64,000 bases of DNA from Duganella sp. sic0402 (GTDB lineage Bacteria; Pseudomonadota; Gammaproteobacteria; Burkholderiales; Burkholderiaceae_D), in the NCBI RefSeq assembly GCF_019219065.1, contig NZ_JAHUWK010000014.1, positions 1-64,000 on the forward strand. Reading direction: 5' to 3'. Made by a program: the position numbers and the translations under genes. A model generated the notes under the pieces. The model did no database searches, was not told the DNA's origin, and saw only the letters and a program-made list of their open reading frames with translations. Shown one piece after another: positions 8,031 through 16,928 of the stretch. Numbering within the stretch: position 1 is the first letter of the stretch; each line of letters starts with the position of its first letter.

Positions 8031-10943
8031 CTAGATGACTTGCCAGCGAATGCTGAACAATGTCTCGTTGCTCGTTTTTTCTTGCAGCCTCTGCTGAAGA
8101 GTTGAAATCAGCTCGTCGCGCTTTGCGATGATTTCGTCCTCGACAGCGAAGATCGCTTGCCTCTGGTGGCGCTGCTTCCGCTCCAGTTCCGAGAGCTCGC
8201 GTTGGATGCCATCCTGCTCCTGCAATGTAGAGGCCTTGCGCGCGTCACGCTTCAACTGCGCGATGCGGGCTTTGGTGTTCTTCAATGCATCCTCTGCGGC
8301 CAGCAGTTTGTCATCAGCCCAGCGCTCTAATTTATCTCGCTCCTCATTGAACAGGCGCTGATTGCCCTCCAGTACATGCGCTATGGTAGCGGCGACGGCT
8401 CGCTGGCTGTTAGCGATCAATGATTCCGGCGGCGTAGTGTGCAGAGCGACAGGCATTTCCGCCGACGGAATTGTCATCAGCTTTTCGCAGGTTTCCTGAT
8501 CCAACGGTTCACCATCGTCGGTAACGCCGGAGAACAGCAATGCTTCGGTCCTGTCGTAGGCCAACACTTCCAGTCGAGCCAACGTAAGCCAGCCAGATTT
8601 CCCACGCAGCTTCTCGATTACGGAAATGCGTGCGCCATGCTTGCTGTAATCCAGGCTTACCGTGGCGGTGGGCGTATGGGCAGCTAGGCCGGAAGCGATG
8701 CTCCACTCGCCCAGCGGGTGGCTTAGTCGGTAGGCGTGGGCCAGCATGTCAGGCTGTGCACCGCCACGAATGAGCTGGTAGCGTCCAGGCGAAATGCCAC
8801 TAGGTGGCTCACCAAGAGAAAACGCGTACGACGGCTCGTCGAATTTCGCGCGATCGCTAAGGGCATAACGAGTGACACCCCAGAACCAACGGCCTAGTTT
8901 ATCAAGCCGAGCTTCCGCTTCGTCCAAACGCAGTTTGAGGCGGTCATGGACGTCTTCGTCGAAGTTTTCCAGCAACTGCGCCTGAGTTTCCTTAATGCGT
9001 CCAGCTATGACTTCTTCCAGCTCCGTCTGCAGCTTGTTGAACGCGGACTCAATCTGCTCCGGCTGACGGCAAGTATCGTAGATCTGGAGTACGCGCTTTT
9101 CGAAGTCAAGGCCACCTTCGATACGCCCCAGCACTTCGTCGCTTGCGCCGAACACGCCGGAAAATAGACTGAACTTCTCGGTGAGTAGTTCTAGCACGCG
9201 CTGATCTGCTTGGTTGCGTGTGTTGAGGAAGTTAATGACTACTACATCGAAGCGCTGACCGTAACGGTGGCAGCGACCAATGCGCTGCTCAACGCGCTGC
9301 GGGTTCCAAGGCAAATCGTAGTTGATGATGAGCGCGCAGAACTGGAGGTTGACGCCCTCTGCTGCGGCTTCGGTGGCAATCATGATCTCGGCACCGCTAC
9401 CATCGTCCTTTCGGAAATGGTCGATAAGCGCGGTGCGCTTGTCCACCTGTGGCGAGCCCGTGACGCGGTCCGTACCCTTGAATTCCTCCAGCCAGCGATG
9501 GTAAATGGCGGCCGACTCTTCGTGAGCGTTTGTGCCGGAGAACAGCGCCAGCTTGCCTACGTAACCATTGGCCGAGAGAAAGCGATGCAAGTATTCCTGG
9601 GTGCGCCTTGACTCCGTAAAGATGATAGCTTTACGCGGGGCACCTAGTTCGGCCATCTTGCCAAATCCCAGTGCAAGTCCTTTGAGCAGGGCCTGAGCCT
9701 TAGTGTCGGTTTGCAGCGCACGAGCTGAATCGATGAAGGCAGTCAACTCCTCTATCTCTGCACTGATGGCATCGAAAGTCGCGTCTGAATCGGGCTTGTC
9801 GATCTTGACCGCATTTGGCGCGAGATCAACAGCAGCGATATCGTCCCGGGCTTCCTCTTCAAGATATTCCTGCTCCAGATCGTCTTCAGCGATGAGCTGC
9901 TCGATCAACGCGGTTCCGTCGTCTTTTGGCACGCCTCCCGCCAACAATCCTTGCAGCCGCTCGCGGATGGTGGCTAGAGTGGCAGCAACTGCGTGCGAGC
10001 TGGAAGCCAGCAGCTTACGCAGAATAAGCGCAGTAAGGTGACGCTGCTGTTTGGGCAGGGCGTAAGAATCGTCCTTTTGTAGGAATGTTGAAATGCGCTC
10101 GTAGAGCGCCTGCTCGTCATCTGTAGGGTTGAACGGTTGGGTCAACGCTTTGCGCTCGGTGTACTTGATGTACTCTAGCACGTCACGCCGCAAGGTTCGT
10201 TTGGTAAAACTCGCTATGCGCTCCCGCAGCTCGTCCATCCCCGAAGTGCTGTTCAAGAACTGCTTCCGGAAGGCAGCCTCATCGCCAAAGAGGTGATCGT
10301 CGATCAGTGTAGAGAGGCCATATAGTTCCATCAGCGAATTCTGGAGCGGTGTAGCGGTGAGCAGCAGCTTCTTGCGGCCTTGCAATGCGCGCTTAAGTGC
10401 CTGCCCGGTGCGGTTGCTGGTCCGATGCGCGTTGCGCAACTTATGCGCTTCGTCGATGATCACTACGTCCCATGGCACGGCGCGCAACTCAGCCTCCAGC
10501 CTGGCAGCGAACTGGTAGGACATGATTATGACCGCCTTGCCAACCAATCCCTGCAAGGTGGTAAGGATGTCGCCCGTAGACTGTTTGCGCATAGAGACCG
10601 CATCCACCACAGTCGATGGTACGGCGAATTTGTCCTGCAGCTCCTGCGCCCATTGTTTGCGCAGACTGGCAGGGCAGATGACCAGAAGTCGTCGACGACG
10701 TTCTGCCCAATATTGGCAGACGACCAATGAAGCTTCGATGGTTTTACCCAGGCCAACTTCGTCGGCGAGAAGCACGCCTTCTTGCAAAGGGTTACGCAGT
10801 GCGAACAGGGCCGCCTCGATCTGGTGTGGATTTAGATCAACACTGGCGTCGAAAAGCGATTGGGAAAGCCGGCCTACGCCGTCGGCAGCATGCCGCCTCG
10901 TCAGCTCATGGGCGTAGTACTTGGCGTGGTAAGCTGAGATCAA
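8031..10943 (-). CDS. SNF2/HepA-type superfamily 2 helicase of a defence operon
   Basis: The 970-residue protein carries the full Swi2/Snf2 motif set: LLADEVGLGKTIEA (Walker A, near residue 60), VVIIDEAHKLRN (near 163), LLLTATPLQNS, and a motif V/VI block with EGVNLQ and QRIGRCHRYGQ near 555. The C-terminal 120 residues are charged coiled coil. Such helicases (DrmD-like) occur beside methyltransferases in DISARM and helicase-methylase-ATPase systems. The start is an unusual TTG at 10943, whose TTGA overlaps the TGA of a 30-codon leader ORF. A stop lies in frame eight codons upstream, so no longer form exists. GGCGGAG about 8 bases upstream may serve as ribosome-binding site. Confidence 0.87.
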   Translation of the reverse strand: MISAYHAKYYAHELTRRHAADGVGRLSQSLFDASVDLNPHQIEAALFALRNPLQEGVLLADEVGLGKTIEASLVVCQYWAERRRRLLVICPASLRKQWAQELQDKFAVPSTVVDAVSMRKQSTGDILTTLQGLVGKAVIIMSYQFAARLEAELRAVPWDVVIIDEAHKLRNAHRTSNRTGQALKRALQGRKKLLLTATPLQNSLMELYGLSTLIDDHLFGDEAAFRKQFLNSTSGMDELRERIASFTKRTLRRDVLEYIKYTERKALTQPFNPTDDEQALYERISTFLQKDDSYALPKQQRHLTALILRKLLASSSHAVAATLATIRERLQGLLAGGVPKDDGTALIEQLIAEDDLEQEYLEEEARDDIAAVDLAPNAVKIDKPDSDATFDAISAEIEELTAFIDSARALQTDTKAQALLKGLALGFGKMAELGAPRKAIIFTESRRTQEYLHRFLSANGYVGKLALFSGTNAHEESAAIYHRWLEEFKGTDRVTGSPQVDKRTALIDHFRKDDGSGAEIMIATEAAAEGVNLQFCALIINYDLPWNPQRVEQRIGRCHRYGQRFDVVVINFLNTRNQADQRVLELLTEKFSLFSGVFGASDEVLGRIEGGLDFEKRVLQIYDTCRQPEQIESAFNKLQTELEEVIAGRIKETQAQLLENFDEDVHDRLKLRLDEAEARLDKLGRWFWGVTRYALSDRAKFDEPSYAFSLGEPPSGISPGRYQLIRGGAQPDMLAHAYRLSHPLGEWSIASGLAAHTPTATVSLDYSKHGARISVIEKLRGKSGWLTLARLEVLAYDRTEALLFSGVTDDGEPLDQETCEKLMTIPSAEMPVALHTTPPESLIANSQRAVAATIAHVLEGNQRLFNEERDKLERWADDKLLAAEDALKNTKARIAQLKRDARKASTLQEQDGIQRELSELERKQRHQRQAIFAVEDEIIAKRDELISTLQQRLQEKTSNETLFSIRWQVI

Positions 10944-11032
10944 TATGCGGACTCCGCCTTATCTAGACGGATAGCGACCAAGGCCTGATTCAACTTACTG
11001 ACGTGCAGCAACACTTCTTGGGTGATAGACAT
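10940..11032 (-). CDS. 30-residue leader ORF coupled to the SNF2 helicase
   Basis: A short frame starts at ATG 11032 and ends at TGA 10940-10942. It has a strong ribosome-binding site (TTAGGAG, 6-7 bases before ATG), better than that of the helicase. The peptide begins MSITQEVLLHVSKLNQALVA and ends AESAY. Its stop overlaps the TTG start of the helicase as TTGA, the arrangement for translational coupling or for an ancestral gene cut down to its first codons. No family is recognised. It may be a leader peptide that sets helicase expression, or a small structural protein. Confidence 0.55.
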   Translation of the reverse strand: MSITQEVLLHVSKLNQALVAIRLDKAESAY

Positions 11033-11044
11033 TGCTTGCTCCTA

Positions 11045-11076
11045 ATCAAATCTAGTTTTGATAGTTGTTTTGATAG
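11045..11076 (-). promoter_or_regulatory. Direct and inverted repeats upstream of the defence operon (possible operator)
   Basis: Two copies of GTTTTGATAG (plus strand) lie at 11055-11064 and 11067-11076, 12 bases apart. An inverted repeat ATCAAA-6-TTTGAT spans 11045-11062 and ends about 5 bases before the leader-ORF ribosome-binding site. This spacing suits binding of a dimeric regulator across the promoter/start region. No regulator gene is visible in the island, so the function is an inference. Confidence 0.4.
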
Positions 11077-11133
11077 CTCGCAATGAATTACAATCAATCT
11101 TCCCAATAAAATCAAACACTTACTATTAACTTG

Positions 11134-11223
11134 TGGCGGAAGCGGTGAGATTCGAACTCACGAACGGCTCACACCGTCGGCAGTTTTCAAGACTGCTGCC
11201 TTCAACCACTCGGCCACGCTTCC
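11134..11223 (-). tRNA. tRNA-Ser(UGA)
   Basis: This 90-nt gene has the long variable arm of serine tRNAs. The anticodon TGA sits in CAGTCTTGAAAACTG, the T-loop is GTTCGAATC and CCA is encoded. A TATAAT box (plus 11236-11241, reverse complement) lies about 13 bases upstream of the 5' end. The 3' end faces the defence island, placing the island at a tRNA 3' end, the favoured attachment site of tyrosine integrases. Confidence 0.97.
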
Positions 11224-11275
11224 TAAGTGTGCAGCATTATACAGATTTCTGGGGGCAAAACCACCCGTATGCCGA

Positions 11276-13360
11276 TCAGGCCGCGCGGCTCGACTGGTCG
11301 GGCAGCCAATTTTCCCGCAAGGCGCGCTCAAACGCTTCCGCTTCCAGCGGTTTGGAGAAGAGATAGCCCTGCACTTCATCGCAGCCGGAGTTCTTCAGGA
11401 ACGCCAGTTGCTCCACCGTTTCGACGCCTTCGGCAATCACTTTATGCTTGAGTTGCTGGGCGATGCTGATGATGGTGTTCGCAATCGCGCAATCGTTGGT
11501 GTCGGCCGGGATGCCGACGGTGAAGGAGCGGTCGATCTTCAGGGTGTCGATCGGGAAGCGCTTCAGGTAGGACAGCGACGAGTAGCCGGTGCCGAAATCA
11601 TCCAGCGACAAGGTCACCCCCATGGCCGTGATCCGGTCCATGATGCCGATCACCCGGTCAATATTGTTCATCAGCGTGCTTTCGGTGATTTCCAGCTCTA
11701 GCCACGATGGTTCCAGTCCATAGCGCTTCAAGGTCTCGCTGACACGCCCCGGCAAGGCCGCAGTAAACTCGCGCGCAGATACATTGACCGCCAGCCTTAT
11801 CGCCGGCAAGCCCGCATGCTTCCACGCCTGCGCCTGCGCACACGCCGCTTCCAGCACCCATTCGCCGACCTGCACCACCAGTCCGGTCGCTTCCGCCAGC
11901 GGGATGAATTCGGACGGCGGCACCAGCCCACGCACCGGATGGCGCCAGCGCACCAGCGCTTCGGCGCCGATGATCTTGCCGTCGGGGATGGCGTATTTCG
12001 GCTGGTAATGCAGCAGCAATTCACCATTGCCCAGCGCGTTGCGCAAGCCGGTTTCGATGCGCATGCGCTCTTGCATGCCCTGGTTCATGTCCTGGCTGTA
12101 GAAGGCGATGTGGTCGCCGTCCTCGCCGCCCTCCTGCTTGGCGCGGTACATGGCGATGTCGGCCAGCCGCAGCAGGGTTTCGGCGTCGCTGCCATCCTGC
12201 GGGTAGACGCTGATGCCGATGCTGCCACCGACGCGCAGGTCGTGGCCTTCGATGATGATCGGTTCGTTCAGCGTGGCCAGCAGTTTTTGCGCCACCATGC
12301 TGGCCTCGAAGTGCTGGCCGATGTCGAACAGGCCGACCGCGAATTCGTCGCCGCCCAGCCGCGCCACCAGATCCTGGTCGCGCAGCACGGAGCGGAAGCG
12401 GCGCGAGACTTCCACCAGCAGTTCGTCGCCGATGGCGCGGCCCAGCGTGTCGTTAATCAGCTTGAAGCGATTGAGGTCGATGAACAGCACACAGCCATGC
12501 GCCTTGTTGCGCTGCGCGACCATCAGCGCCTGGTCAACCAGCTTGGTCAGCAGCGTGCGGTTCGGCAGGTTGGTCAGCGCGTCATAGTAGGCCAGATGGT
12601 GGATGCGTTCCTCGGCCGTCTTGCGTTCGGTAATATCGGTCAGGTAGGCGATCAGGCCAATCGAGCGGTCGTTGAGGTCGCACAGCGGCGAGAGCGACAG
12701 GCTGGCCCAGAACACCTCGCCGCTCTTTTTTTTGCGGCGCACCTCCATCAGCCGGCCGCCCTGCTCCAGGAAGGCGTCGTGGAAGCCGATGTCTTCATCA
12801 TCGTAGAGGAACAGGATGTTGCGCCCCACCGCTTCCACTGCGGTGTAGCCGAACAGCCGTTCCGCGCCCTTGTTCCAGCTGATGATGAAGCCGTTCATGT
12901 CCATGGTCAGCACGGACTCGTGAATCTGGTCGAGGATCTGCGCCTGATGCTGCAGCTGCGCTTCTACCTGCACATAGGCGTGGGTGGTGCGCTGCGCCAC
13001 CGAATGCACTTGCAGCACGCTGCCAGCCAGGCTGGCCAGGCTTGCCAGGTGCTGGCGGTCCAGCTCGCTGTAATGCTCGCGGCCGGACACCACGAAACGG
13101 CCGAAGAAATGCTGGTCGAAATAGATGTCCTGGCTCAGGCTGGGCACCGCGTCGTCATTGGCCGCCTGCGCAGCTTCCAGCGGCGGATGCAGCAGCAGCG
13201 ACGCCGCATCGGCCGGGATGTATTCGCCCAGCGGGCTGTTCAGCACGGCGCGGACGATGCGCCCGAGTTCCTGCGTCAGCGCAGTGCCGCGCAGACGCAG
13301 CACCGCGTCGCACAAGGCCGCGCTGCTGCTCAGGAAATCGGAGACGGGGTGCGCGAGCAT
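11276..13360 (-). CDS. PAS-GGDEF-EAL c-di-GMP signalling protein
   Basis: This 694-residue protein has no clear membrane segment. An N-terminal region of about 140 residues is followed by a PAS sensor domain (about 145-265, ending DITERKTAEE), a GGDEF domain with intact LGGDEFAV near residue 337, and an EAL domain with GAEALVRWRHP near 467, EITESTLM and DDFGTGYSSL. All key residues of both catalytic domains look intact, so it could make (diguanylate cyclase) or break (phosphodiesterase) c-di-GMP. It stops 52 bases from the tRNA-Ser gene and starts 3 bases after the stop of the upstream HDOD gene, so the two are probably co-transcribed. Confidence 0.93.
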   Translation of the reverse strand: MLAHPVSDFLSSSAALCDAVLRLRGTALTQELGRIVRAVLNSPLGEYIPADAASLLLHPPLEAAQAANDDAVPSLSQDIYFDQHFFGRFVVSGREHYSELDRQHLASLASLAGSVLQVHSVAQRTTHAYVQVEAQLQHQAQILDQIHESVLTMDMNGFIISWNKGAERLFGYTAVEAVGRNILFLYDDEDIGFHDAFLEQGGRLMEVRRKKKSGEVFWASLSLSPLCDLNDRSIGLIAYLTDITERKTAEERIHHLAYYDALTNLPNRTLLTKLVDQALMVAQRNKAHGCVLFIDLNRFKLINDTLGRAIGDELLVEVSRRFRSVLRDQDLVARLGGDEFAVGLFDIGQHFEASMVAQKLLATLNEPIIIEGHDLRVGGSIGISVYPQDGSDAETLLRLADIAMYRAKQEGGEDGDHIAFYSQDMNQGMQERMRIETGLRNALGNGELLLHYQPKYAIPDGKIIGAEALVRWRHPVRGLVPPSEFIPLAEATGLVVQVGEWVLEAACAQAQAWKHAGLPAIRLAVNVSAREFTAALPGRVSETLKRYGLEPSWLELEITESTLMNNIDRVIGIMDRITAMGVTLSLDDFGTGYSSLSYLKRFPIDTLKIDRSFTVGIPADTNDCAIANTIISIAQQLKHKVIAEGVETVEQLAFLKNSGCDEVQGYLFSKPLEAEAFERALRENWLPDQSSRAA

Positions 13361-13363
13361 GGC

Positions 13364-14533
13364 TTAGATATTCCTGCTCACCTGAATCGCCCAGTGGTAA
13401 GCCTGTAGCTGGGCTTCCCAGTAGACTTCGTGGCTGATGCCGGCCTGTTGCAGCGCGGCGACGTCCTGCCGCTCCACCAGCTTGAGCAAATCGCCCAGCG
13501 GGCCGGCGCGGTCCAGCAGCGCCATGACCACGTCCAGATCGAGGCTGAGCGCGGCGACGATTTCGGTCATCGGCATGGCCAGCAGCACGTCCAGCAGCGA
13601 GAATACGCCGGCCACAAACGCCATATCCTGCTGATCGCGATCCCAGCCCTGCGCCTTGGCCAGCACTTCCATCATCGAAGCGCGCACAGCCGCTAACGGC
13701 AGCAGCGGATTGGCCAGGCCGTCATCCTGCTGGCGCGCGTACAGCAGCAGCTGCAGCCAGCGCTGCAACTGGCGGCGGCCCAGCACATTGATCGCCTGGC
13801 CGAAGCTATGAATCGGCGAACTCAGCGCGAACGCGGCCGAGTTCACCAGTTTCAGCAGGTGGTAGGCCAGCGCCGGATCCTGTTTCAGCAGCACTTCCAG
13901 CTCGCGCGAATCGGCGTCGCGCGCCAGCAGGCCCAGCAGCGCCAGCAGGCGCTTGCGCGAGGTGCCGTCGCCGACGTGGTTGTCCTGCGATGGGTGAGAA
14001 GCGAAGTCGCCGGCGAACCAGCTAAAGCCGGCCTTGGCGCAATCGGCGATACGTTCTTCGCTGTGCATGCCAGTCGCCAGATGCGGCCCTGGCTGGGCCA
14101 CCAGCGCCAGCACCGGCGGCAGCGTCAGCGACGCGTCCACCATCAGCGAACGGGCGCCGCACATGGTGGCGGCCGAGCCTTCAGCCACGCCTTCCAGCAT
14201 GACGCGGTAGCCGGCATCGGCGTACGCGGCGAGTTTTTTTTGCACGGCGACTTCGGTGCAAGCGGCAGCGGGCACGCGCAGGATGATGCGGCTGGCCGGC
14301 AGCGTCTCCAGCTGGGACTGCTCCAGCAGTTGCGGATTCGGTACGGGAAGGATGCAATCCATCGGCGCCAGCGCGGCAAACACGTCTGGCGTTTTTAGCA
14401 AGGTAAGCGCCGCCTGGAAGGCGTCGCCAGCGTCCGGCGATACCTCAAAAGTCAGTGCCACCCACTCATTCTGAGCGTTGGATACTGCTTGCAATTCCAC
14501 CAGTGGAAACAGGCTGATTTCAGGCGCAGACAT
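13364..14533 (-). CDS. HDOD-domain protein with degenerate EAL-like N terminus (YuxH family)
   Basis: This is a 389-residue protein from ATG 14533. A TTG one codon earlier is less likely. Residues 1-190 resemble an EAL fold in layout but lack the EAL signature and metal ligands. From about residue 195 to 385 lies an HDOD domain, with the typical helix LLKQDPALAYHLLKLVNSA. HDOD proteins lack the catalytic HD pair and act as signalling platforms linked to c-di-GMP, motility and stress. The gene sits immediately upstream of the GGDEF-EAL gene, consistent with a shared pathway. Confidence 0.85.
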   Translation of the reverse strand: MSAPEISLFPLVELQAVSNAQNEWVALTFEVSPDAGDAFQAALTLLKTPDVFAALAPMDCILPVPNPQLLEQSQLETLPASRIILRVPAAACTEVAVQKKLAAYADAGYRVMLEGVAEGSAATMCGARSLMVDASLTLPPVLALVAQPGPHLATGMHSEERIADCAKAGFSWFAGDFASHPSQDNHVGDGTSRKRLLALLGLLARDADSRELEVLLKQDPALAYHLLKLVNSAAFALSSPIHSFGQAINVLGRRQLQRWLQLLLYARQQDDGLANPLLPLAAVRASMMEVLAKAQGWDRDQQDMAFVAGVFSLLDVLLAMPMTEIVAALSLDLDVVMALLDRAGPLGDLLKLVERQDVAALQQAGISHEVYWEAQLQAYHWAIQVSRNI

Positions 14534-14782
14534 CAATATCTCATCAGGGTTGTGCGCGCCATCTTAGTTCAACAATTAACTTAAGGCAATCTAATACCAA
14601 AAAGATAGTAGAGCCTTGAGCAAGGTGACCAGTGCTATACCAATCCCCGGCGCGCTTCACGTTTTATTTTACACAATAGCAAGATTTCTGCGGTCGGAAA
14701 AGAATATAGCAGATATTGCCGTGCAAACACGTTCTATTAGAAATTGCTTAATGGTATTAGAGTTGTCTGTCGACTTTTTTGC

Positions 14783-14815
14783 CACACTGACTATATTGAC
14801 ACGGCTGTCAGTGTG
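14783..14815. repeat. 9-bp inverted repeat at the 3' end of the response regulator gene
   Basis: CACACTGAC (14783-14791) and GTCAGTGTG (14807-14815) form perfect arms around a 15-base loop that contains a TTGACA-like sequence. The right arm overlaps the stop codon of the leftward regulator. No T-run follows on the minus strand, so it is not an ordinary intrinsic terminator. It could be a weak terminator, an RNA stabiliser or a protein site. The rest of 14534-14807 shows no gene. Confidence 0.4.
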
Positions 14816-15425
14816 CGTTCTGCACGGCAAATCGTATCAACTCCGCCTGGCCTTCGATGCCCAGCTTACGCTTGATATTCAGGCGGTGGGTTTCAACCGT
14901 GCGCACGCTTAAATCCAGCGCGCGGGCGATCTGCTTGTTCGACTCGCCATTGGCGATATGCCGCAGCACCTCGTGTTCGCGCGAAGTCAGCTGGTTATCC
15001 TGGTTCTGCGGCTGGGCCAGCTGGCGCGCCAGCGCGGCGCTGTAATAGATGCCGCCCGACATCACCGTCTCGATCGCCACCACGATGTCCTTGCCGGGCG
15101 CATCCTTCAGCACATAGCCGCGCGCGCCGGCCTGGATTGCCTGCGACACGTATTCCAGCTTGTCGTGCATCGACAGGATGAGCACCGCGATGCGCGGGAA
15201 GGCTTGCTTGAACAGCGCGGTTGCCTCGATGCCGTTGGCGCCGCGCATATTGATGTCCATCAGCACCAGGTCGATCGCATGGCGCGCGGCCTGCTCCAGC
15301 GCTTCGGCTGCGCCGCCGGCTTCGGCCACTACCTCGAATTGCGGCATCGCCTCCAGCCGCGCGCGCAGGCCGTCGCGCACCAGGGGGTGGTCGTCCACCA
15401 GCAGTATCTTGATCGTATTCGTCAT
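14808..15425 (-). CDS. NarL/FixJ-type response regulator
   Basis: A 205-residue two-domain regulator. The receiver domain (1-125) has the acidic pair in LLVDDHPLVRDGL, the phosphorylatable Asp in LVLMDINM near residue 57 and the Lys in YVLKDA. The LuxR-type DNA-binding domain begins LTSREHEVLRHIANGESNKQ and includes the recognition helix SVRTVETHRLNIKRKL. It follows the sensor kinase by 6 bases and is surely its partner. The targets are unknown; the divergent cstA gene just beyond the kinase is the obvious candidate. Confidence 0.93.
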   Translation of the reverse strand: MTNTIKILLVDDHPLVRDGLRARLEAMPQFEVVAEAGGAAEALEQAARHAIDLVLMDINMRGANGIEATALFKQAFPRIAVLILSMHDKLEYVSQAIQAGARGYVLKDAPGKDIVVAIETVMSGGIYYSAALARQLAQPQNQDNQLTSREHEVLRHIANGESNKQIARALDLSVRTVETHRLNIKRKLGIEGQAELIRFAVQNAH

Positions 15426-15431
15426 ATGTAA

Positions 15432-16793
15432 TTAACTATTGTTAGCGGCGTAAGCCATCACCATGGTGCCATCGGTCGAGGACAGAATTTCGAAATGGCC
15501 GCCGATCGCGTCCATCCGCTCCATCATATTGCGTAATCCTATGCCGCGCTGCGGATGCAGGGCGATGCCCTCGGCGTCGAAGCCATGGCCATCGTCGCGG
15601 ATGCGCAGCGTCACGCCGGCCGCCTCGCCGGTCAGCGTGATGTCAATGCGGCTGGCGCCGGCGTGGCGCTCGATATTGGTCAGCGCCTCCTGCGCCAGGC
15701 GGAACAGCACGGTGTTGGCCACATCGGGCAAGCCGTCGGTACAGCCGGACGCCTCGAAGTGTACCGGAGTGCCGCTGCTCAGCGTGTACTCCTGGCCCAG
15801 GTGATGCAGCGCGGCGGCCAGGCCCAGATCGTCGAGGATGGCCGGGCGCAGATTGTGCGAGATGCGGCGCACCTCGGCCATCACATTGCTGAGCTGGTCG
15901 GCGGCGTGCTCGAACACCGCCTGCGCGGCTTGTTGCTGCTCCGGCCTGGCGGAAGTCAGTCGTATGATGCCTGCCTCAATTTGCAGCTTGATCGACACCA
16001 GCCACTGGCTGATCCCGTCGTGCAGGTCGCGCGACAGCCGCGCCCTCTCTTCTTCCTGCGACTCCACCACCCGCTGCGCCAGCACCTTGAGCTTGGCGTC
16101 GGCCACCCGCAATTCACTGATATTCAGCGCCAGGCCGGAGCTGGCCACGGCCACCGCAGCGGCAATCGCAATTCCGGCAATCCACAGCATGGTGCTATGG
16201 ATATTTGCCGACTGCTGGACGTCGATCTTGGCCAGCGCCTGGTCGACATCGTCGAGATAAATGCCGGTGCCCATCATCCATCCCCACTTGGGCATCGCGA
16301 TCACATACCCCAGCTTGGCGACCGGCTTATGGGTGGATGGCTTGATCCACATATACCGCTCCAGCCCGCCACCGGCGCGGGCGCGTTGCAGCAGATTCTG
16401 TATGGTCAGCTGGCCATGCTGGTCGCGCAGGCCAAACAGATTCTGCCCGACCAGCTCAGGCTGGCGCGGATGCATCAGCGTATTGCCCTGCATATCGTAG
16501 AGGAAAAAATAGCCGTCATCGCCATAGCTGAGCGAAGACAGGATGCGCATCGCCTCCTCGCGCGTGGCCTGATCGTCGCGGCCGGAATCGTAGAGATGGG
16601 AAATCGAATGCGACGCCAGCGCCACGTAATGCTTGAGTTCAGCTTCCTTGCTGCTTAAATAGGCCTGCTGGATGGTGGCGCGCTGCTGCTGCGCCAGGAG
16701 CACCGACTGGTGCCGCACCGCCAGCGCGATCGCGCACAGTGCCAGGATCAGCGGCGTAATCGCCAGAAAAATCACTTTTTGCCGCAACTTCAT
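15432..16793 (-). CDS. Cache-domain sensor histidine kinase (HisKA_3 type)
   Basis: This 453-residue inner-membrane kinase has TM1 at about 8-28, a periplasmic Cache domain (about 35-195, with DDGYFFLYDMQGNTLMHP), TM2 near 205-228, and a HisKA_3 dimerisation domain with the phospho-acceptor in RLSRDLHDGISQWL. The HATPase_c domain has LFRLAQEALTNIERHA and IRDDGHGF. Cache domains of this sort usually bind small organic acids. It is coupled to the NarL-type regulator downstream and is divergent from cstA, a peptide/pyruvate transporter gene, suggesting metabolite sensing. That link is inferred from position only. Confidence 0.92.
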   Translation of the reverse strand: MKLRQKVIFLAITPLILALCAIALAVRHQSVLLAQQQRATIQQAYLSSKEAELKHYVALASHSISHLYDSGRDDQATREEAMRILSSLSYGDDGYFFLYDMQGNTLMHPRQPELVGQNLFGLRDQHGQLTIQNLLQRARAGGGLERYMWIKPSTHKPVAKLGYVIAMPKWGWMMGTGIYLDDVDQALAKIDVQQSANIHSTMLWIAGIAIAAAVAVASSGLALNISELRVADAKLKVLAQRVVESQEEERARLSRDLHDGISQWLVSIKLQIEAGIIRLTSARPEQQQAAQAVFEHAADQLSNVMAEVRRISHNLRPAILDDLGLAAALHHLGQEYTLSSGTPVHFEASGCTDGLPDVANTVLFRLAQEALTNIERHAGASRIDITLTGEAAGVTLRIRDDGHGFDAEGIALHPQRGIGLRNMMERMDAIGGHFEILSSTDGTMVMAYAANNS

Positions 16794-16928
16794 CGGCCCG
16801 CTCCCTCATATTCTTGTAACCCGGATTCTACGCTCCCGGACGCCCGCCGGCCTACGTAGTGGTACGCAGCACGCTTGCGTAGTGCTGCGCTTGATCCTGT
16901 TATTCATTTGCTGAATACTAGACATAAG

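Noticed and set aside
11816..13408. 530-codon open frame antisense to the GGDEF-EAL gene
   Set aside because: Low-complexity composition without motifs, completely covered by a gene with intact catalytic motifs on the other strand.
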